Below are positions 1-12,800 of a stretch of 64,000 nucleotides of DNA, piece by piece. The stretch's first letter is position 1, and each line of letters opens with the position of its first letter. Source of the DNA: Apteryx mantelli (taxonomy: Eukaryota; Chordata; Aves; Apterygiformes; Apterygidae); contig NC_089981.1 in the NCBI RefSeq assembly GCF_036417845.1, forward strand, positions 21,410,001-21,474,000, in the 5' to 3' direction. Made by a program: the position numbers and the translations under genes. Below the pieces are notes generated by a model. It ran no database searches. It was not told the origin of the DNA and saw nothing but the letters and a program-made list of their open reading frames with translations.

Positions 1-3000
1 AATCCCACCTTCCTCCAAGGGATCGATCTTTTGCTTCATCGGCTCCCCCACATGTCTGATGTCATTTATCTCTGCTTCACCAGCTAGAAGTCATCTTTTT
101 TTTAATTTTTGTATTTACAAGCAAATACTAATTCTAGTTTCAGATCCTCTGTTAAGTGAATCCTCTGGAGTAGGTCCCGCTGGCTAGTCGGTCTCTGAGC
201 AGCAGGGATCCGTTGTTCTGGCTGACTGCTCCCCAAATCTTCCCCCTCGGGGGCTGGAGGGGATCATCTCCTCCCCTTCCTGCTCCGGCAGCCCGGGACG
301 GGATGTGCCCAAGTCCCGGCCGCTGTCTCTCAGCTGTTTGTGCGGGGCAAACCCGTGTGCATGTGAGCCATGCCGCAGTCTACACCAGTTGAATTTGTTC
401 CAGGGCTCTCCTTATCAATACCTTTTAATGCGGGCTTAAGTGTATTTTCCAGCTGTCAATCTGACTTAACTTAAAAAAAAAAAAAGTGTCAGATTGCTTG
501 GAGAAAATGTTCCCAGAAACATTTTCAGGCTTCTTTGGACTGCAAATGAGAGAAACTCAAAATGCATGAAGGCTGCTGAGTCGCTCAGAAAACAGCGCGA
601 GCGCGGTGAGATCCTCGTGCCCAGCGGCGTACGGCGCCTGCGGGCAAAGCGCAAGCTACCCTCGGAGGAGCTGCCAACGCAACGGGAATCTGCGCCGGGG
701 CGAGAAACTCCGTTGTCATTCAGTTCACAAAACCGGTTAAGCTCAGGCCGTTTCCCTGCCTCCCCGCTCCGGCCGCGGTGTTGCTATGGTGAGGACGGAG
801 CTGCTATTTTTGACTCATAACGCCACAATTGTGTGGCGACCACAGCGCTGCTCTGCAAGGGGCTGTCCCCAGGCCAGCGCTCTGGTTTAAAGATAGACGC
901 TCGGGCTTTGCCAGGTTTTTTTCCCATTGAGCCGGGGCCAGAGCACCAGGCAGTTCTTTGTGTCTCTCTCCAGGGCTCCCTTTACGGACTAGAAAGTGTC
1001 TTTAATATTAGAAAAGAATCACAAAAATAGGCATCCTGGACCACGGGCATCTTCTGTCTCTGAACCAGATGCTTAAAAATGAGAACTGTGCATTCTAGAT
1101 GCCCAGCTGTGTCGCTTCGGCAAGGCTCGAGTTCTGCAGGGCGCAGCCAGGCCTTTGGGAAAAGTAGGCACCTTTAAGAGGCCACATTGGGTCGTCAGCT
1201 GCTGGGGCACCAAAAAGCACGCAGCAGCTCTAACTTTTTTTTCCTGCAGCTGTTGCTACGCTGTGGCCAGGTCGCAGAGCTGTCGCTGCGTAGGTGGAGC
1301 GCCAGCACCGACTCCGGGAGAGGGCAACAGCGGGGTTAATTTCCAAGGCTCAAGGCTGCTCTCTGGGCCGTGGGCTGAGGGAACCAGTGTCTTTATTTCT
1401 CTTCAAAGAACAAGTTTAAGGCTGCGCTTGGCAGGATTGCTTGTACTTGAAGGGGACCTTTCCCCAGAGTCCTAACTTGGCTTATGGTTTCTAAATTTCC
1501 TCCGGTTGCTCATCCTGCTTCTTCCTCCCCCTGCCTCACCCCCAACTCATGCAGCCTGGGCCCTGCATCACTTTTCCTGCTACCTCGCTATCCCCATCAC
1601 GACCGTAGTGCGGCATTGCTCAAGCCAGAGGCGGCTCCAGGATCCTGTTTGCTGACACCAGGACTTCCTCCCCTCTTCCGCTGCTCGCCCCAGCCGGAGC
1701 ACACGGTATATTCGTCGTCTGAACTCTCCATGCTCAGTGCAGTCGCTTCAGAGCCAGTAAGCCCTGAGCAGGCGCCGCTGGAGAGGCGCCGGCCGTGGTG
1801 GGGTGCTGGGCTTCCCCTGCGTCACTCGGCAGAAGGAAGCTGCCCGTGATGACCTCGCACCTGCTCCGAGCGAAAGCCATGCTGAGCTGGCAGAAGGATT
1901 CGGTGGCGATCCTTTCTTTGATTTCTTGGTGATCCTTTCTTTGGCCATCTTTGACTCCTGCTCCAATGCCCAGGTGAAGAAGAATCTCAGACTTCTTCTC
2001 CCAAGGACATTATTGTCTTTGTCCCTCTTCTGCTCTCCCAATACCTTTTTTTCTTTTTAATCTGTTTTAACCCAGGATTGCAAACATTACGCTGCTACCA
2101 GGGCTCAACCCGCATCTTTCCATTTCTGCCACAGCCAGGAGGTGGTTAGAAAAGATGTTCTCCTAAAGGGCTCCTGGGCGAGGAATGCTTATACAGGTTT
2201 TAGATGCGCTCCCGTGAGGAGCAAGGCCTCTGCCTGCGACTAGTGAACAGAGTGAGGACTCAAAGATTAAATACTGTTACTTCTTTTATAATGGACTTTC
2301 TGTCTGATTTTAGTAAATGGCTTAATCTTTGTCCTTATCTCTTGCGTGGGATAACATTTGCCTCCCAGCGAGTTTGTTGGAAAAGTTAAATCAGTCACGA
2401 AGCCACTTAGATTCAGTGATGAGAGCCTTGGAAATGGAGATAAGTAGTGTGTGGGAAGTGGATGCTTATCTAGAGCGAACCAGACCTTTACGGCTTGCAG
2501 GTCAGGTTGATATTTCTCTTCTGTTTCCAGTGTCGGAGACACGAGCGCGGGATTGACTGCTCCTCCTTCGGAAGGCTGTTGTCTAGGTGATGCTGCCCAT
2601 GGGCTTTAAGAGGGCTGACACAGTAACACAGAGATCCCCATCTGGTCTCCTGCCAGCTCGCTGCAGCCTTCGGCTGCTGCAGAATTGGGCAAGTTAGGAT
2701 CTCAGCGGCGTTGTCCAGGGGTTGCTGATTGCTTATCTTTACATCCCCTGCAAAATGTAGTGGCTGGGGCTTAATGGTGAGAGCAAATCTCGCAGCAGCC
2801 TTGTTCCCCGTGTGCAAGAGCCACTGCTCTTAGCCTGGAACTGGAAAACAAGGAGTAAGTAATTCCTCAGTATGATTTACGCCATTGAAATGCCGGTTCT
2901 CTCCTATTTTGTTTTTAAACACACATTTGCATTTTGTTTACATGGGGATAAATACAGGGGGAACGAAGCTCAGTTTCTCACTGCTGGCTGTTGCAGGAAG

Positions 3001-6000
3001 CACTGGCCGTTGGTATCACCCCCTGCTTTGCCTCCCCGGAGCAGGGGGGTCGTGGACCGCCACCGTCTGATGGAGCTGGGCAAGGAATTTGTAACATGAC
3101 CATGTAATCAGATGGGGAAGCATGCCCACGCAGCGTGCGTTAGGGAGGCTCGGCTTCGCTGTGGGCATTTCCCCTCCGGGTTTCACTTCCCAAACGCGCA
3201 GCTTGGGCAGGCCCAACAGAAAGCACCGCCGCAGCGTGTGAAGGAGCAGCCTCCTCAGCCAGCTTCTCAGTCCAGCCCGACATGGCCAGATGCGGCTGGG
3301 GGCGCTTTCTGACTCATTGCTTTTAACTTTCTAGTGGCTGCAATGGTTTCATCCCGCTGCGGACTCCAGTTTGCAGGGGAAGCGTTTCCCCAACGTGAGG
3401 CCCTGCTGGGCCCAGCACGCTGAAGGCAAGGTTTGGGCAAGGTCCTCAGGATTGCTGAAACAGAGCAGCGCTATCGGCTTTGCCAGGGAGGGACAGCTGG
3501 AACAAGCAGCTTCTGCCAAAGGCCTGGAGAGAGGGGCTTTAGGCCATGTAATCAAGGACACGTAGTCACACATGCCGTCCGGCCCCATCAGAGCGCGGTG
3601 GAGAGGTTATTGCCCCTTCTCCCCCGCAGCTGCCTGTGCTGACCCTCTGCCAGGTCACCGTGAACAGCCTCACAGAGGGATTTCTTGTCAGGACTGCACT
3701 GACAGCGCTGGATTAGGGAACAATTGCGTATTTGTTTTTTCCAGAGAAGCAGTGGTTACAAGCCTTACTAGCGAGCAGCGAGTGGAGGAAGGAGGGGAAC
3801 AGATGGGTGCGCTGTTTTGCCTCACCAGCAAATACGACTGCAGCCAGAGTTGGGATTAAAGTCATCCTAGACTTGTTTTTCCCAGGCATCAGAGAGGGAC
3901 AGGCACCGTCCAAGTTTGGCTTAGCGCTTGGGTGGCTTGAATTGCCGCTGAAGACACCCATCTCTCTCCAGGAATGGGCATCTGGAGGGAGAGGGGTGAA
4001 TGTCAGCATTTGTGACTTCTCCCCCTGACAGCCTGTCACGTGTTGCCGCTTTGCAAAATTCCTGCTCCCCCCCCTCCCCGGGGCAACTGCTAGCGGCTGC
4101 TTCCCTAGGAAACAGCTGCACATGCCAGGGAGCAGCGAGACCCCAGGGAGACGGAGGGCCGGGGAGCCACGCGTCGGAGCCGGTCCACCGCGCCACCTCT
4201 TGCGGGCGGGTGAGGAGAGGAGAGGCTCGGGCCTGGGGAGGGGAGAGCCGGAGGGAGTGCTTTGCGGCTTGGTTTGACTGACTGAAGGGCCCCCGTGAGA
4301 TGCGAGCAGCACAGTCGGGAATAGACGCCACCTGCCCGGCTTTGGAGGCCGACGGGGTCTTGCTCTGGCAGAAGGAGAAGGCTGGAAGAGGTCCCCGGCG
4401 GCAGCTCTCTTAGAGCAGAGGAGCCCTTCTACGGCAACAGGACAGCTCCTGGGATGCTGTGCTCTGCTGGCGACCAAAGCGAGGGCTTGGGCAGGGAGAG
4501 GATGGCGATGGTGGGGACTCAGGAGGTCTCCAAGCCCCCTGGATCCTTTGCCGCACTGGGTGCAGAGACAGTGGGGTGGACGAGCCAGCTCCGCGGCCCT
4601 GCTTTGCCTCGCAAGCATGAACAAAGGCGTGCACGCGCAAGGAGCCTGCGTGCAGGAGCAGAGAAGCTTTCCCGACGGCTCCGTGTGGCCTTGCGGGCTC
4701 AGGTGTGGCCATGCCTGCCTGGGCACCTTCCTAGCGGTGCTGCTGTGCAGAACGAAACCTGCTTCTGCTGCTGCTGCCGGAGCCAATCGGTCCCAGGAGC
4801 AGCGCAGGGAGCGTGGGAGCGGCGGGGGAGAAGGCCCAGGCCCGATGCACGTCGCATGCTCAGGGCAGCTACTTTTTGTCTCGCTTTCGACTGGGGAGCC
4901 CTGTCTGGGGAACGGGACCGGCGCTGCATGAAGATGGGGCCTGCAGGGAGAGGGGAAGGAGCCAGGCAGGACCCCTTGGTGGCGTGCGGGCAACCGCTCC
5001 CTCCCCTTGCTGCCGAAAAGCAGGTGCTGGGGAAGAGAGCAGGAAGGGTGAACGGGGGAAGTTTGCCAGGCACCGAAACAGCTGGCCGCTCCTGGAAACA
5101 AGACACGTGGCACGTGTGGGGTGGATTAACAAGCTTATCTGGTCAGAGAGCAGTCGGCTCTACACGTGCGCACCCGGCCCTGGCTGCCAGCACCTCCGAA
5201 ATGAGGTTACACCAAGAAGGCTCAGGCACCCTTGGCTTTTTCTCCCGAGGCTTTATGGGTGCCTTGCCTAGGAGCGCACGTTCTCCACGGCTCTCTCCGG
5301 CAGCTGACAGGCAGCGGGCTTGTGTCAGCCTCCGGCGTGATCTTCTGCGATACAGGAAGGGCAGTTCAAGTGTTTTACAGCTCTGCCAGGACAGCATGTG
5401 GTGATCATCTCTGTCCGCAGTAAGCACAGCCTCCTGCCTGCTCGAGTGCCAAACAGCAAGGGCCACCCGTCTACGATGGGCTGAGAATACGGCCGCGAGG
5501 CCTGAATTCACCAGGCGCCCTACATGGGAGGCAAAACGCAGCCTGGAACACCTGGCTGCCCTGCTCGGCATGACCCAGGCCATATTCAGCCCCAAAGAAC
5601 CCCTTTTCCCCCTTTCCATGCCCACAGTGGTTGTTTGGAGAACTGCCTGGCTGCACGGCTCGGCAGCAAGGGGACCTCACCGCAGTATCAGGGCAATCCC
5701 CACCCCTCCTAATTCCTCGCTGCAAGGAAGAGATAAAAATGGCCTTGAGAGCAACCTGGAGAAGAGAAAGGGGGTGAGGGTGGAGGCTTGGCAGCTGGCT
5801 TACGTCAGCGCCTCGCAGGTGACGTGTTGCTACTGTTTACGTGTGTGGGTTCCTAAGCCCTGCTGGCGTGCTTTCCCATCACATCCCCCTCTGGCCGGAG
5901 AGCCTGCTCCCTGCCATGGCACGATTTCCCTCTTCGGAGGATAAGTGACTTTACGTTGCTCCTTTCTGAGTGTCCTCGAGGTGCGCTGCCCTGGTGTCTC

Positions 6001-8760
6001 TTTCAGCAAGGGGTATCAATGATGCTTTTTTTAGATGTGGCAAAGGTCCCTGGGAACTTGTGCGGCCTGTTGGGCTAAGAAGGCTACGGGGCATAAGTTT
6101 CCATAGGCAAAGCGACACGAGGAAACGAGACGTGCCGCCTGGCTGCCTGCGACTTCCCCGGCTCAACAGGCCCATTCACAGCTGACATGACTTTGGGAAG
6201 CACCAGTGCGAGCTTCGAATTCCTCTTTCCGAATGCCTGCTGAGACAACTTAACCAGTCTGAGCACAGGCCATGATTGTACAGCATAACTACCTTTAAAT
6301 AACATGGAGTTTACTCTATTAGAGAGAAATTTCTTAGCAAGGAAGCACAAAACCTGGAAAAACAAGGAATAATTCGAAGCAATTAAGACCTTCAAATCAA
6401 ATGTAAGAGTTAGCCTGAAATCCCCTGCACTTCTTCCAGACTGTATTTGTATTCCGTATTGGTGCCGCCTTCAGGCTGTTGATAGTAACTGCACATTTTT
6501 CAGGACTACCCTTCCTAGAGAACTGTTAAATCACCGATACTTTTTTTTTAATTCAGTAGGGAATTGTGCTTTAAAAATCCCAAGAGCTCTATAGTCTGTA
6601 ATTATTATGGGTAGACTGAAGAAGCTGGGTAAGGACTTAAGCCTGTAGTTTACTTTAGCCGGTCCCATTTTTATAGGCACATACCCAAAACAGTCAAACA
6701 CTGCCAACAGCCAGAACAAGCAATTGCACAGAAATGAATCTCCAGGTCGCTTCAATAGCTCCAAATGTAAAGTTGCCAGAGTATAATTATAGAAGCTTTG
6801 AGAGTTTGAGGAGTAAAGTTATCTTAATAATTTAACTGTATGAACACACTGACTCATTTTACTGGCGGTAGGAGTAACCGTCTCCTGACTAGCATGTTCA
6901 CCTATAAGCCAGTGTCTGAACTCTTCACCCTGCGTTTGCTGTAAGATGGGAAACTTTGTACGAGAAGGAAGTGAAGGCTATGCCTCCATTGTTTGGTAGC
7001 TCTTTGCTCCAATGATATCTTTCTGGTAGGGCCTGAAGAGCTATTTGCCCGTCCGTATCTACTCCTGTGTATTTATAAGCCACCTTTCTCTTCCTCTGAT
7101 CAAAATTCCTTGGGTGTATCTGGAGTCAGAGCTCCCAACTTTGTGCTCTCAGTAATCTCCTGCAGAGACACTGCGGCTGAGGGGCTGATTGATGGCAAGT
7201 GACATTCAATGTTACTGTACGGCGTATGGCAGGGAAAACCACTCTGCTCCAGGAGACCTGAGTTCAGAGCGCTCTTCTCTGCACGTCGCAGGTACCTTGG
7301 GGTACTCCCTGACTCTTGGCGTGTCATCATCCACTTCCATGGACCCACCTGGGCTTTGCCCTTTGGGAAGGTGAATCCTGGCTTCTTGGGACACCTTGCG
7401 CCAATTCCAGCATCGCTGACGGCCTGCTATGCATCGCAGCCTTCCTCCGGCCTTCCTCCCGCCAGCTTCAGCCTCCCTCCCTTCACAGGGCGAGGGCGTC
7501 TGATCCGCCTTGCAACCCAAGGCGCTCTGCGGGGCAAGCAACCAGGAGAGGAGCCCTGTGAAGGCAGGCATGGATGCAGAAGCGCCCTTTTCAGTGCCGA
7601 AACCACTTCCTCCCTCCCCCTTCTGTACTGGCCTCATTTCACTCGCTTCCCACACGAACGAAAGGCTTTGCGAGCTGAGTCATTCCTTTTGTGGGGCGCA
7701 CTGTATGCAAAACCCATCCACGCACTTAACGGATTTCTCAGAAGGTGAGATCTTGTGTGTCTTTCGGCTGGGGCAGGGGGGCAGGGTTTTTTTGAGCAGT
7801 GTCACTATGGAAAAAAAGGAAAATTGGAGCTCCAGCCCACGGCAGCCTGCAGATGAGGCAGAGAGGATGGCTGTTATGTGAGGGAATCTGCTGCTCGAAA
7901 GGCTGGGAGATTAGTCAGAAGGACGTGCTGAAAGTGTATGAAATGACAAATGGGTCTCTTATCTGATGAGGACAAGATGACAGGTGAAGGGAAATTTTAA
8001 GCTGTGAAAAATTTTTCTTTCTTTAATTTATTTTCCAGCATAACATACAGTGTACATGTCCAGGAATTCCCTGAGGCCAAAAATACATCAAGATCCAGAA
8101 AGAGACTAGATGGATATGGACAGCAAGAATATCCAGATTTGTGAGGATTAATGGCAGTAAAAATGTCAGCAGGAATATTAAAATCCATGCTTCAGGGTGC
8201 AAGAAACTCTTTAGTCATTAGATCTAGCTGGAGCGAGGAGGAGGAGGATGGGAAGGCAGATCTCGCCGTGCTCCAGCTGCAGGTTTTCTCCGTGTTAGTC
8301 TGGTTCTGGTCTCTGCTGCAGAAGGACACTGGGAAGTGGACAGACTGCTGGTTTGTGTCAGTTAGGGGTTTCCTGCTTTCAGTCCTGCAGCCAGGGCAGA
8401 GTCCTGCAGCCACAGTTACCCCGGTAATGCTGCTTGTGGGGGCAAACCCGGTGCTTGGATCTCCAGCACAGCAGCCGCTTTCTCAGGTTCAGGGGAACAA
8501 CCTCTTTCCCTTGAGGGAGATGCCTATTTACAAGTGGTCATTAGCCCCAAATCAAACACTAAATCTGAGGAGCCCTGGGCATAGATAAATTTACCAGAGG
8601 TGAGCCACAATCATCTGAAGGTAGCGGCTTCCCAGCTGCATGAAAAGCCCTGCTACCGCTGGTGTACGAAGGTGAAAGAATGCATATTGCCCTCGTGTCA
8701 GCCAGGCCCTGAGCTCACTGACAAGGTCTGCGCCGCTTTAGGTATCTACTGTGCAGGGAG
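1..8760. other. Intergenic DNA left of the synaptotagmin gene
   Basis: I see no convincing coding exon here on either strand. The open frames present are unconserved-looking, proline/serine/arginine-rich readings of GC-rich DNA. Visible contents are a 13-base A-run at 473-485, a CpG-rich patch at about 590-790, a near-tandem 24-bp duplication at about 1,905-1,952 (the 13-mer GATCCTTTCTTTG occurs twice), a broader GC-rich zone at about 4,030-5,300 with several CACGTG E-boxes, and A/T-rich sequence at about 6,280-6,860. Unrecognised repeats or regulatory elements cannot be excluded. Confidence 0.5.
5104..5116. promoter_or_regulatory. Double CACGTG E-box with nearby GATA-type site
   Basis: Two perfect CACGTG palindromes lie at 5,104-5,109 and 5,111-5,116, separated by one base. 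A TTATCT (AGATAA on the minus strand, GATA-factor consensus) follows at about 5,135, and another ACACGTG stands near 5,163. CACGTG is the core site of USF, MYC/MAX, TFE and CLOCK/BMAL factors. The sequence shows only the motifs. A regulatory role is inferred from their clustering in a GC-rich zone. Confidence 0.35.
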
Positions 8761-9029
8761 AGGTGTCTGGGTTTATTTTTGACATGACTGTACTGCTAAT
8801 GAGAGTCCTCAGCTGACGTTTCCAAATACAGATGGGTGGTACTTTCCCATTAGCATCCCATCAGCTGAAGCCTGTGTCTGTGCAAGCACAGTGGTGCCAA
8901 GACCAAGACAGTTTCACTCCAAGAGCCCGGGGGACCTCTGCTTTCACTCTTTCTATAAGAAACTCAGATGTGGTAATAAGCCAAGTCTGTGAGGCTAGTA
9001 GTAAAAGAATGATGAAGGCTCTTTGAGGT

Positions 9030-9260
9030 GCTAGAGAGGCCATAAAAGATCTCAACAGAAATTCAAACTCCCAGCTACATTCCTGGTTTGATCTTGGACA
9101 AATCAATTAATATTTCCATGCCTCTGTGTTCTGTAAATGTGGGCATTGACTCCTCTTCTTTCCCATCCCTTTTTTCCTCTTGTCTACTTAAAGCAGTGAG
9201 TACTTCAGAGCAGGCACTGTCTCCTTCTGTAGGTATAAATATTCTCCGGCCCCAGGCTCT
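9030..9260 (+). repeat. MIR/CORE-SINE remnant
   Basis: The stretch reading TGATCTTGGACAAATCAATT, then a C/T-rich 'ATGCCTCTGTGTTCTGTAAATG' type segment and a later 'GAGCAGGCACTGTCTCCTTC' segment, follows the order of the tetrapod MIR consensus (tgaccttgggcaagtcactt, ctctgtgcctcagtttcc, tctgtaaaatgggg, gcagggactgtctctt). It is strongly diverged, so the copy is old. It lies just 3' of the synaptotagmin stop codon and antisense to that gene, so it may form part of its 3' untranslated region. Confidence 0.55.
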
Positions 9261-9520
9261 GCTGAAACCCCTGCTGCTATATTAAAGATGACAGCGGACT
9301 CAGCAAAGATGGAGAACCCTTTTCCTACCAGGAGCAGCAGTAAGGAGTAGGGGAAAGCCAAAGGAGATTAAAAGATTATTACTTCTATTCATGTCTTAGC
9401 AAGAATTTCAGGCTATGACCCGTCTTTAGATATACCCGCTGTGAGCGCTGCTGATCTTGCCTCTGTGTAGGAAAATCTGACCAGATCCACCACGTGGAAC
9501 TGCTGCAGAAGTCCTCCCCT

Positions 9521-9822
9521 CTAAATAAGCAGAGGATGCCATTTAGCCACGGGCTGCTGGACGGACTTCATCACGAGGTCCCAGTGGTCAGCCGCATTGC
9601 TTGGTCTGCTGTTCCGCAGGGTGGCCTGTCCAATGAGGCACCTGGGGTCAGAGTCCACTTCATAGATGGAGACAAGGACTGTGCAATCCCATGCTGAAGA
9701 CTCGGACATGTGGAACAGGAAAGTCTCGTTGAAAACGATGAGTGATGTGTGGGCCCGCAGCCTGGATTTCTGGGGCTTTTGTCTGTGGCGTCTGCAGGAA
9801 ACATCTATCCTTGCATATACAT
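9521..9822 (-). CDS. Synaptotagmin last coding exon (C2B second part)
   Basis: The acceptor reads TATCACAG and the exon begins with two bases that complete a codon from the previous exon. It opens with VYARIDVSCRRHRQKPQKS, the strand-3/strand-4 region of C2B with its polybasic stretch, followed by LIVFNETFLFHM, matching the family's NPVFNE-F-F motif. It then gives IYEVDSDPRCLIG (loop 3), DHW and PVAKWHPLLI before the TAG stop at 9,521-9,523. The HW...WHxL ending is typical of synaptotagmin C2B domains. Loop 3 keeps acidic residues but loop 1, in the previous exon, has none. A possible AATAAA lies at 8,772-8,777 on the minus strand. Confidence 0.9.
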
Positions 9823-12800
9823 CTGTGATAGGGAAAGAGAAAGAGGAAAAATGAAATGTGGGGGGAGCACTGGGGCATCAACCTCTGTCCCAGAGCTGGA
9901 CACTTCAAATGTCGACATATTATTGCGTAAGTTAGCTATGCTGGGAATGGGCTGGGTGTTGATTAGGGCGAAATATTGTTAACTCATTTCTCAAAGTTAG
10001 TAACAAAGCTTGTGTTGGCTTCAGTACTGCTGGAATTCAGACCACCTGACCTAGGCAACCCCATCTTTGTAGGTATGTAAGTAGTAGGACTTAGGCAATC
10101 CTTACCATCCTGTGCTGATAGGGCATGATTTATTAAGGGGGGTATATATACTTCAGCGTAGTCCCTGCAGCTGTGAAAGGGTCTCTGAAGTAAGCAGAAA
10201 CAGGGCTTTTGATGGAGGAAAGGATTTACTCTCATTAGCCCTGTGGGTGCTTATGCTAAATCCAACACCTGCATCAAGGCTTGGAAGGAAACAATGCAGA
10301 AGAGCCTTTGCAAATTGCTTTGCCTGCATTTAATTAGTGCAATGGAAAACTATAGCTCTAGAGGAAAAGATGAGAGATGTTTTGAGCACTTAGGGCTGTG
10401 GGAAGAGTTCAGCCTAGGAAAGGAAAGCTCAAGAATATCAAAATCTGCTGTGTTTCTTTCAGTCCCAAGGGGAAACGGGTGTGTGGAAATACAAGAGGGA
10501 GAGCAGGACACAGAGAGAGGCAAAGGAAAGGGCTGCCCATCTTCTCACCTGCTCTGCACTACAGAAGGCAAATGGCCAGATCATCCCCCTCCCTCCCATC
10601 CTGCAACTAGCTGGTTGGTGCAGAGGAGAAACCCATGTAAGACAAGGACCCAAAATTGGAAGCGTGATTGGGTTGTGCTGGCTATCAACATCAAATGTTG
10701 GGTTATGGGAGAAGAAGGTATCTCTGCCTCAGCTTTCTCAAGGTATGGAGCTTCTCCTCAGCTTATCTGCAATGCAGAGCATCTCTAATGCTGCTTTCAA
10801 GCGTCCATGGCCTCAAAGGGCCATTTCATCAGTGGAGATTGAAAGATGATAGCGGTGCGCTGTAGCCTCTCCACACTGTCCCCACCACAGGGAATCCTCA
10901 AGAAGAAAAGCAAATTGGCTCTATACTGGGGTTAACAGGACTGTACTGAAGTCTGGTCTCTGGGTCTCTGCAGAAGTGGGATTCAAGTCCTATGATGGAG
11001 GGAAGAGGAGGGGAAGATGCTGCCTGAGAGAAGTGGCTGAGCATTTCATTAGTGTGCTGGGTCAGTGGAAGCAGTTCTCATGTTAAAACTCATGGGATTT
11101 AACATCAGATGGCCACCTTGTTGAAAAGAGCTGAGGGCTGCATGCTGCCTCAGAGCGGTGCGGCAGCGTTCAGTGTTGTAACAGTCACGTAAGAACTACA
11201 AGCAACCGATGGAGGTGGCACATTCAAAGCCAACGAAAGGAGGTGGTTCTTCACAGGAGTGTAGTTTGGCTGCGAAACTCCCTGCCACAGGGTGCTGTGG
11301 ATGCTAAATGTTTACAGGGATTCAAGGGGAGACTGGATGAGTGCAAGCAAGAGAAATCCATTGGGAATTTCTAAATACACAGAAGCCAGCTTGGGAAATC
11401 TCTGAGCCACATCTTGTTGGAGGCAGGGTGAGCACAGAGGGGAAGTCTCACTTATGCCTGCCCTGCTTCTGTACTCTTCTCGACTTTGTCTACTCTCAGA
11501 GATGGGCACTGGGCCAGCTGGACTTGTGGTTTGATTCGGTAGCACTTTTCTGCCAGTGCTGGGGGAGTTACGAGCACAAAAATGCCTTTTCTCTCAAAGA
11601 CCTCCCCATCCCTCTGTATAGCTGGGATAAAAGTAGTAGCCAGCAGAGTAGAGAGTGGAGCAGCAGGGGAAATAAAACCCTTACTCTTATTTGCAGTGCT
11701 GCAAGGGGGTGCAGTTTTTGCCTTGAGCAGCCCGACTTCTATCCTCTGGGAGATGGGAAGGCACTTCAGGGACACGAGCACTTCTCCCACAACATCCTGC
11801 GAAAGGCACAGGGGCGGGCACGCAGTGAGCGGATGTCTGGCACAGCAGCCTCTACAGCCACCAAGGGCTCATCTCAACCTTTCTGCAGCTCGTCAGGGCC
11901 CTGGTGCCTCAGCGACAGAGACTGCAGGACCGTTACAGCGTTCTGGCCATACCTGGCTTTCCAGCATTCTTGAGACTGAATTTTTTTAGTTTTTTAACTT
12001 TTTAACAACTGCCAGCAACAGTCCTTTGTAGCCTTCGCTGTGTTGCCTATCTATGAAAGATAGGTGTGAAATTAAATTCATCCAGGTTCACAGATGGTCC
12101 CCAAGGATGCAGGGCAGGAATTTTTCATTAATAAAACTGAGATGGTTGTATTAACATCCATATTCTAACATCCCTCCCAGCCACTATTTGGACACACTGG
12201 TTAAGGCCAATGTAATAGAGTCACTGCCTTTGTACTCTTCTGCAGATCTTCACATAAAAGCAGGCTTTGGGAAGCCTTTAGGTCTCTCAGGGCAACTCTG
12301 ACTTCCCCCAGCACAGCATTTCTGGAGTATTTGTCGAAGCGTTGAACCTGTGGAAGAGAGGAAACCAGCATGTCCACAGAGGGAGAGCTGCGGGATGGAG
12401 CTGTGTCACAGGTGCATCCACATGGACCACAGCTGAACCTCCTCCAAGGGGAGCTCCTGCTCTAAGGCCCATTTCCATGCATTTCCATTCTCATTAGTGG
12501 TCACTAGGCTTTCAAGAGTCAGGATTGGGATGCCATGGTAGCAAAGGAGGCTTATGCTAAGAAGTGGAGTTTGGATGCTTTTTTTTTGGTGGTATCACCT
12601 GAAGCAACTTTTCTGCCACTCTTTCATCTCTGCTTACCCCTTACCGCTCTCTGATATTTGCCTAACTGAATATTAAGTAGTGTTATCTCACCCAGTCTCC
12701 TTTCTCAGCCCAGCTTGGACAGGCTGTGCGAAGGCCACACCACCTCTGATCCCTACCTCCGTACAAGGTCTGCATCCCTCCCAGCGATGGCCTGAGGAGC

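Noticed and set aside
3713-5113. 466-codon open frame on the minus strand
   Set aside because: Proline, serine and cysteine-rich reading without repeats, domains or signal. It lies in GC-rich DNA where several other frames are also open, so it is a composition artefact.
1-9500. TNNI2 exons, since TNNI2 neighbours SYT8 in mammals
   Set aside because: No troponin I helix-like exon was seen in the minus-strand frames.
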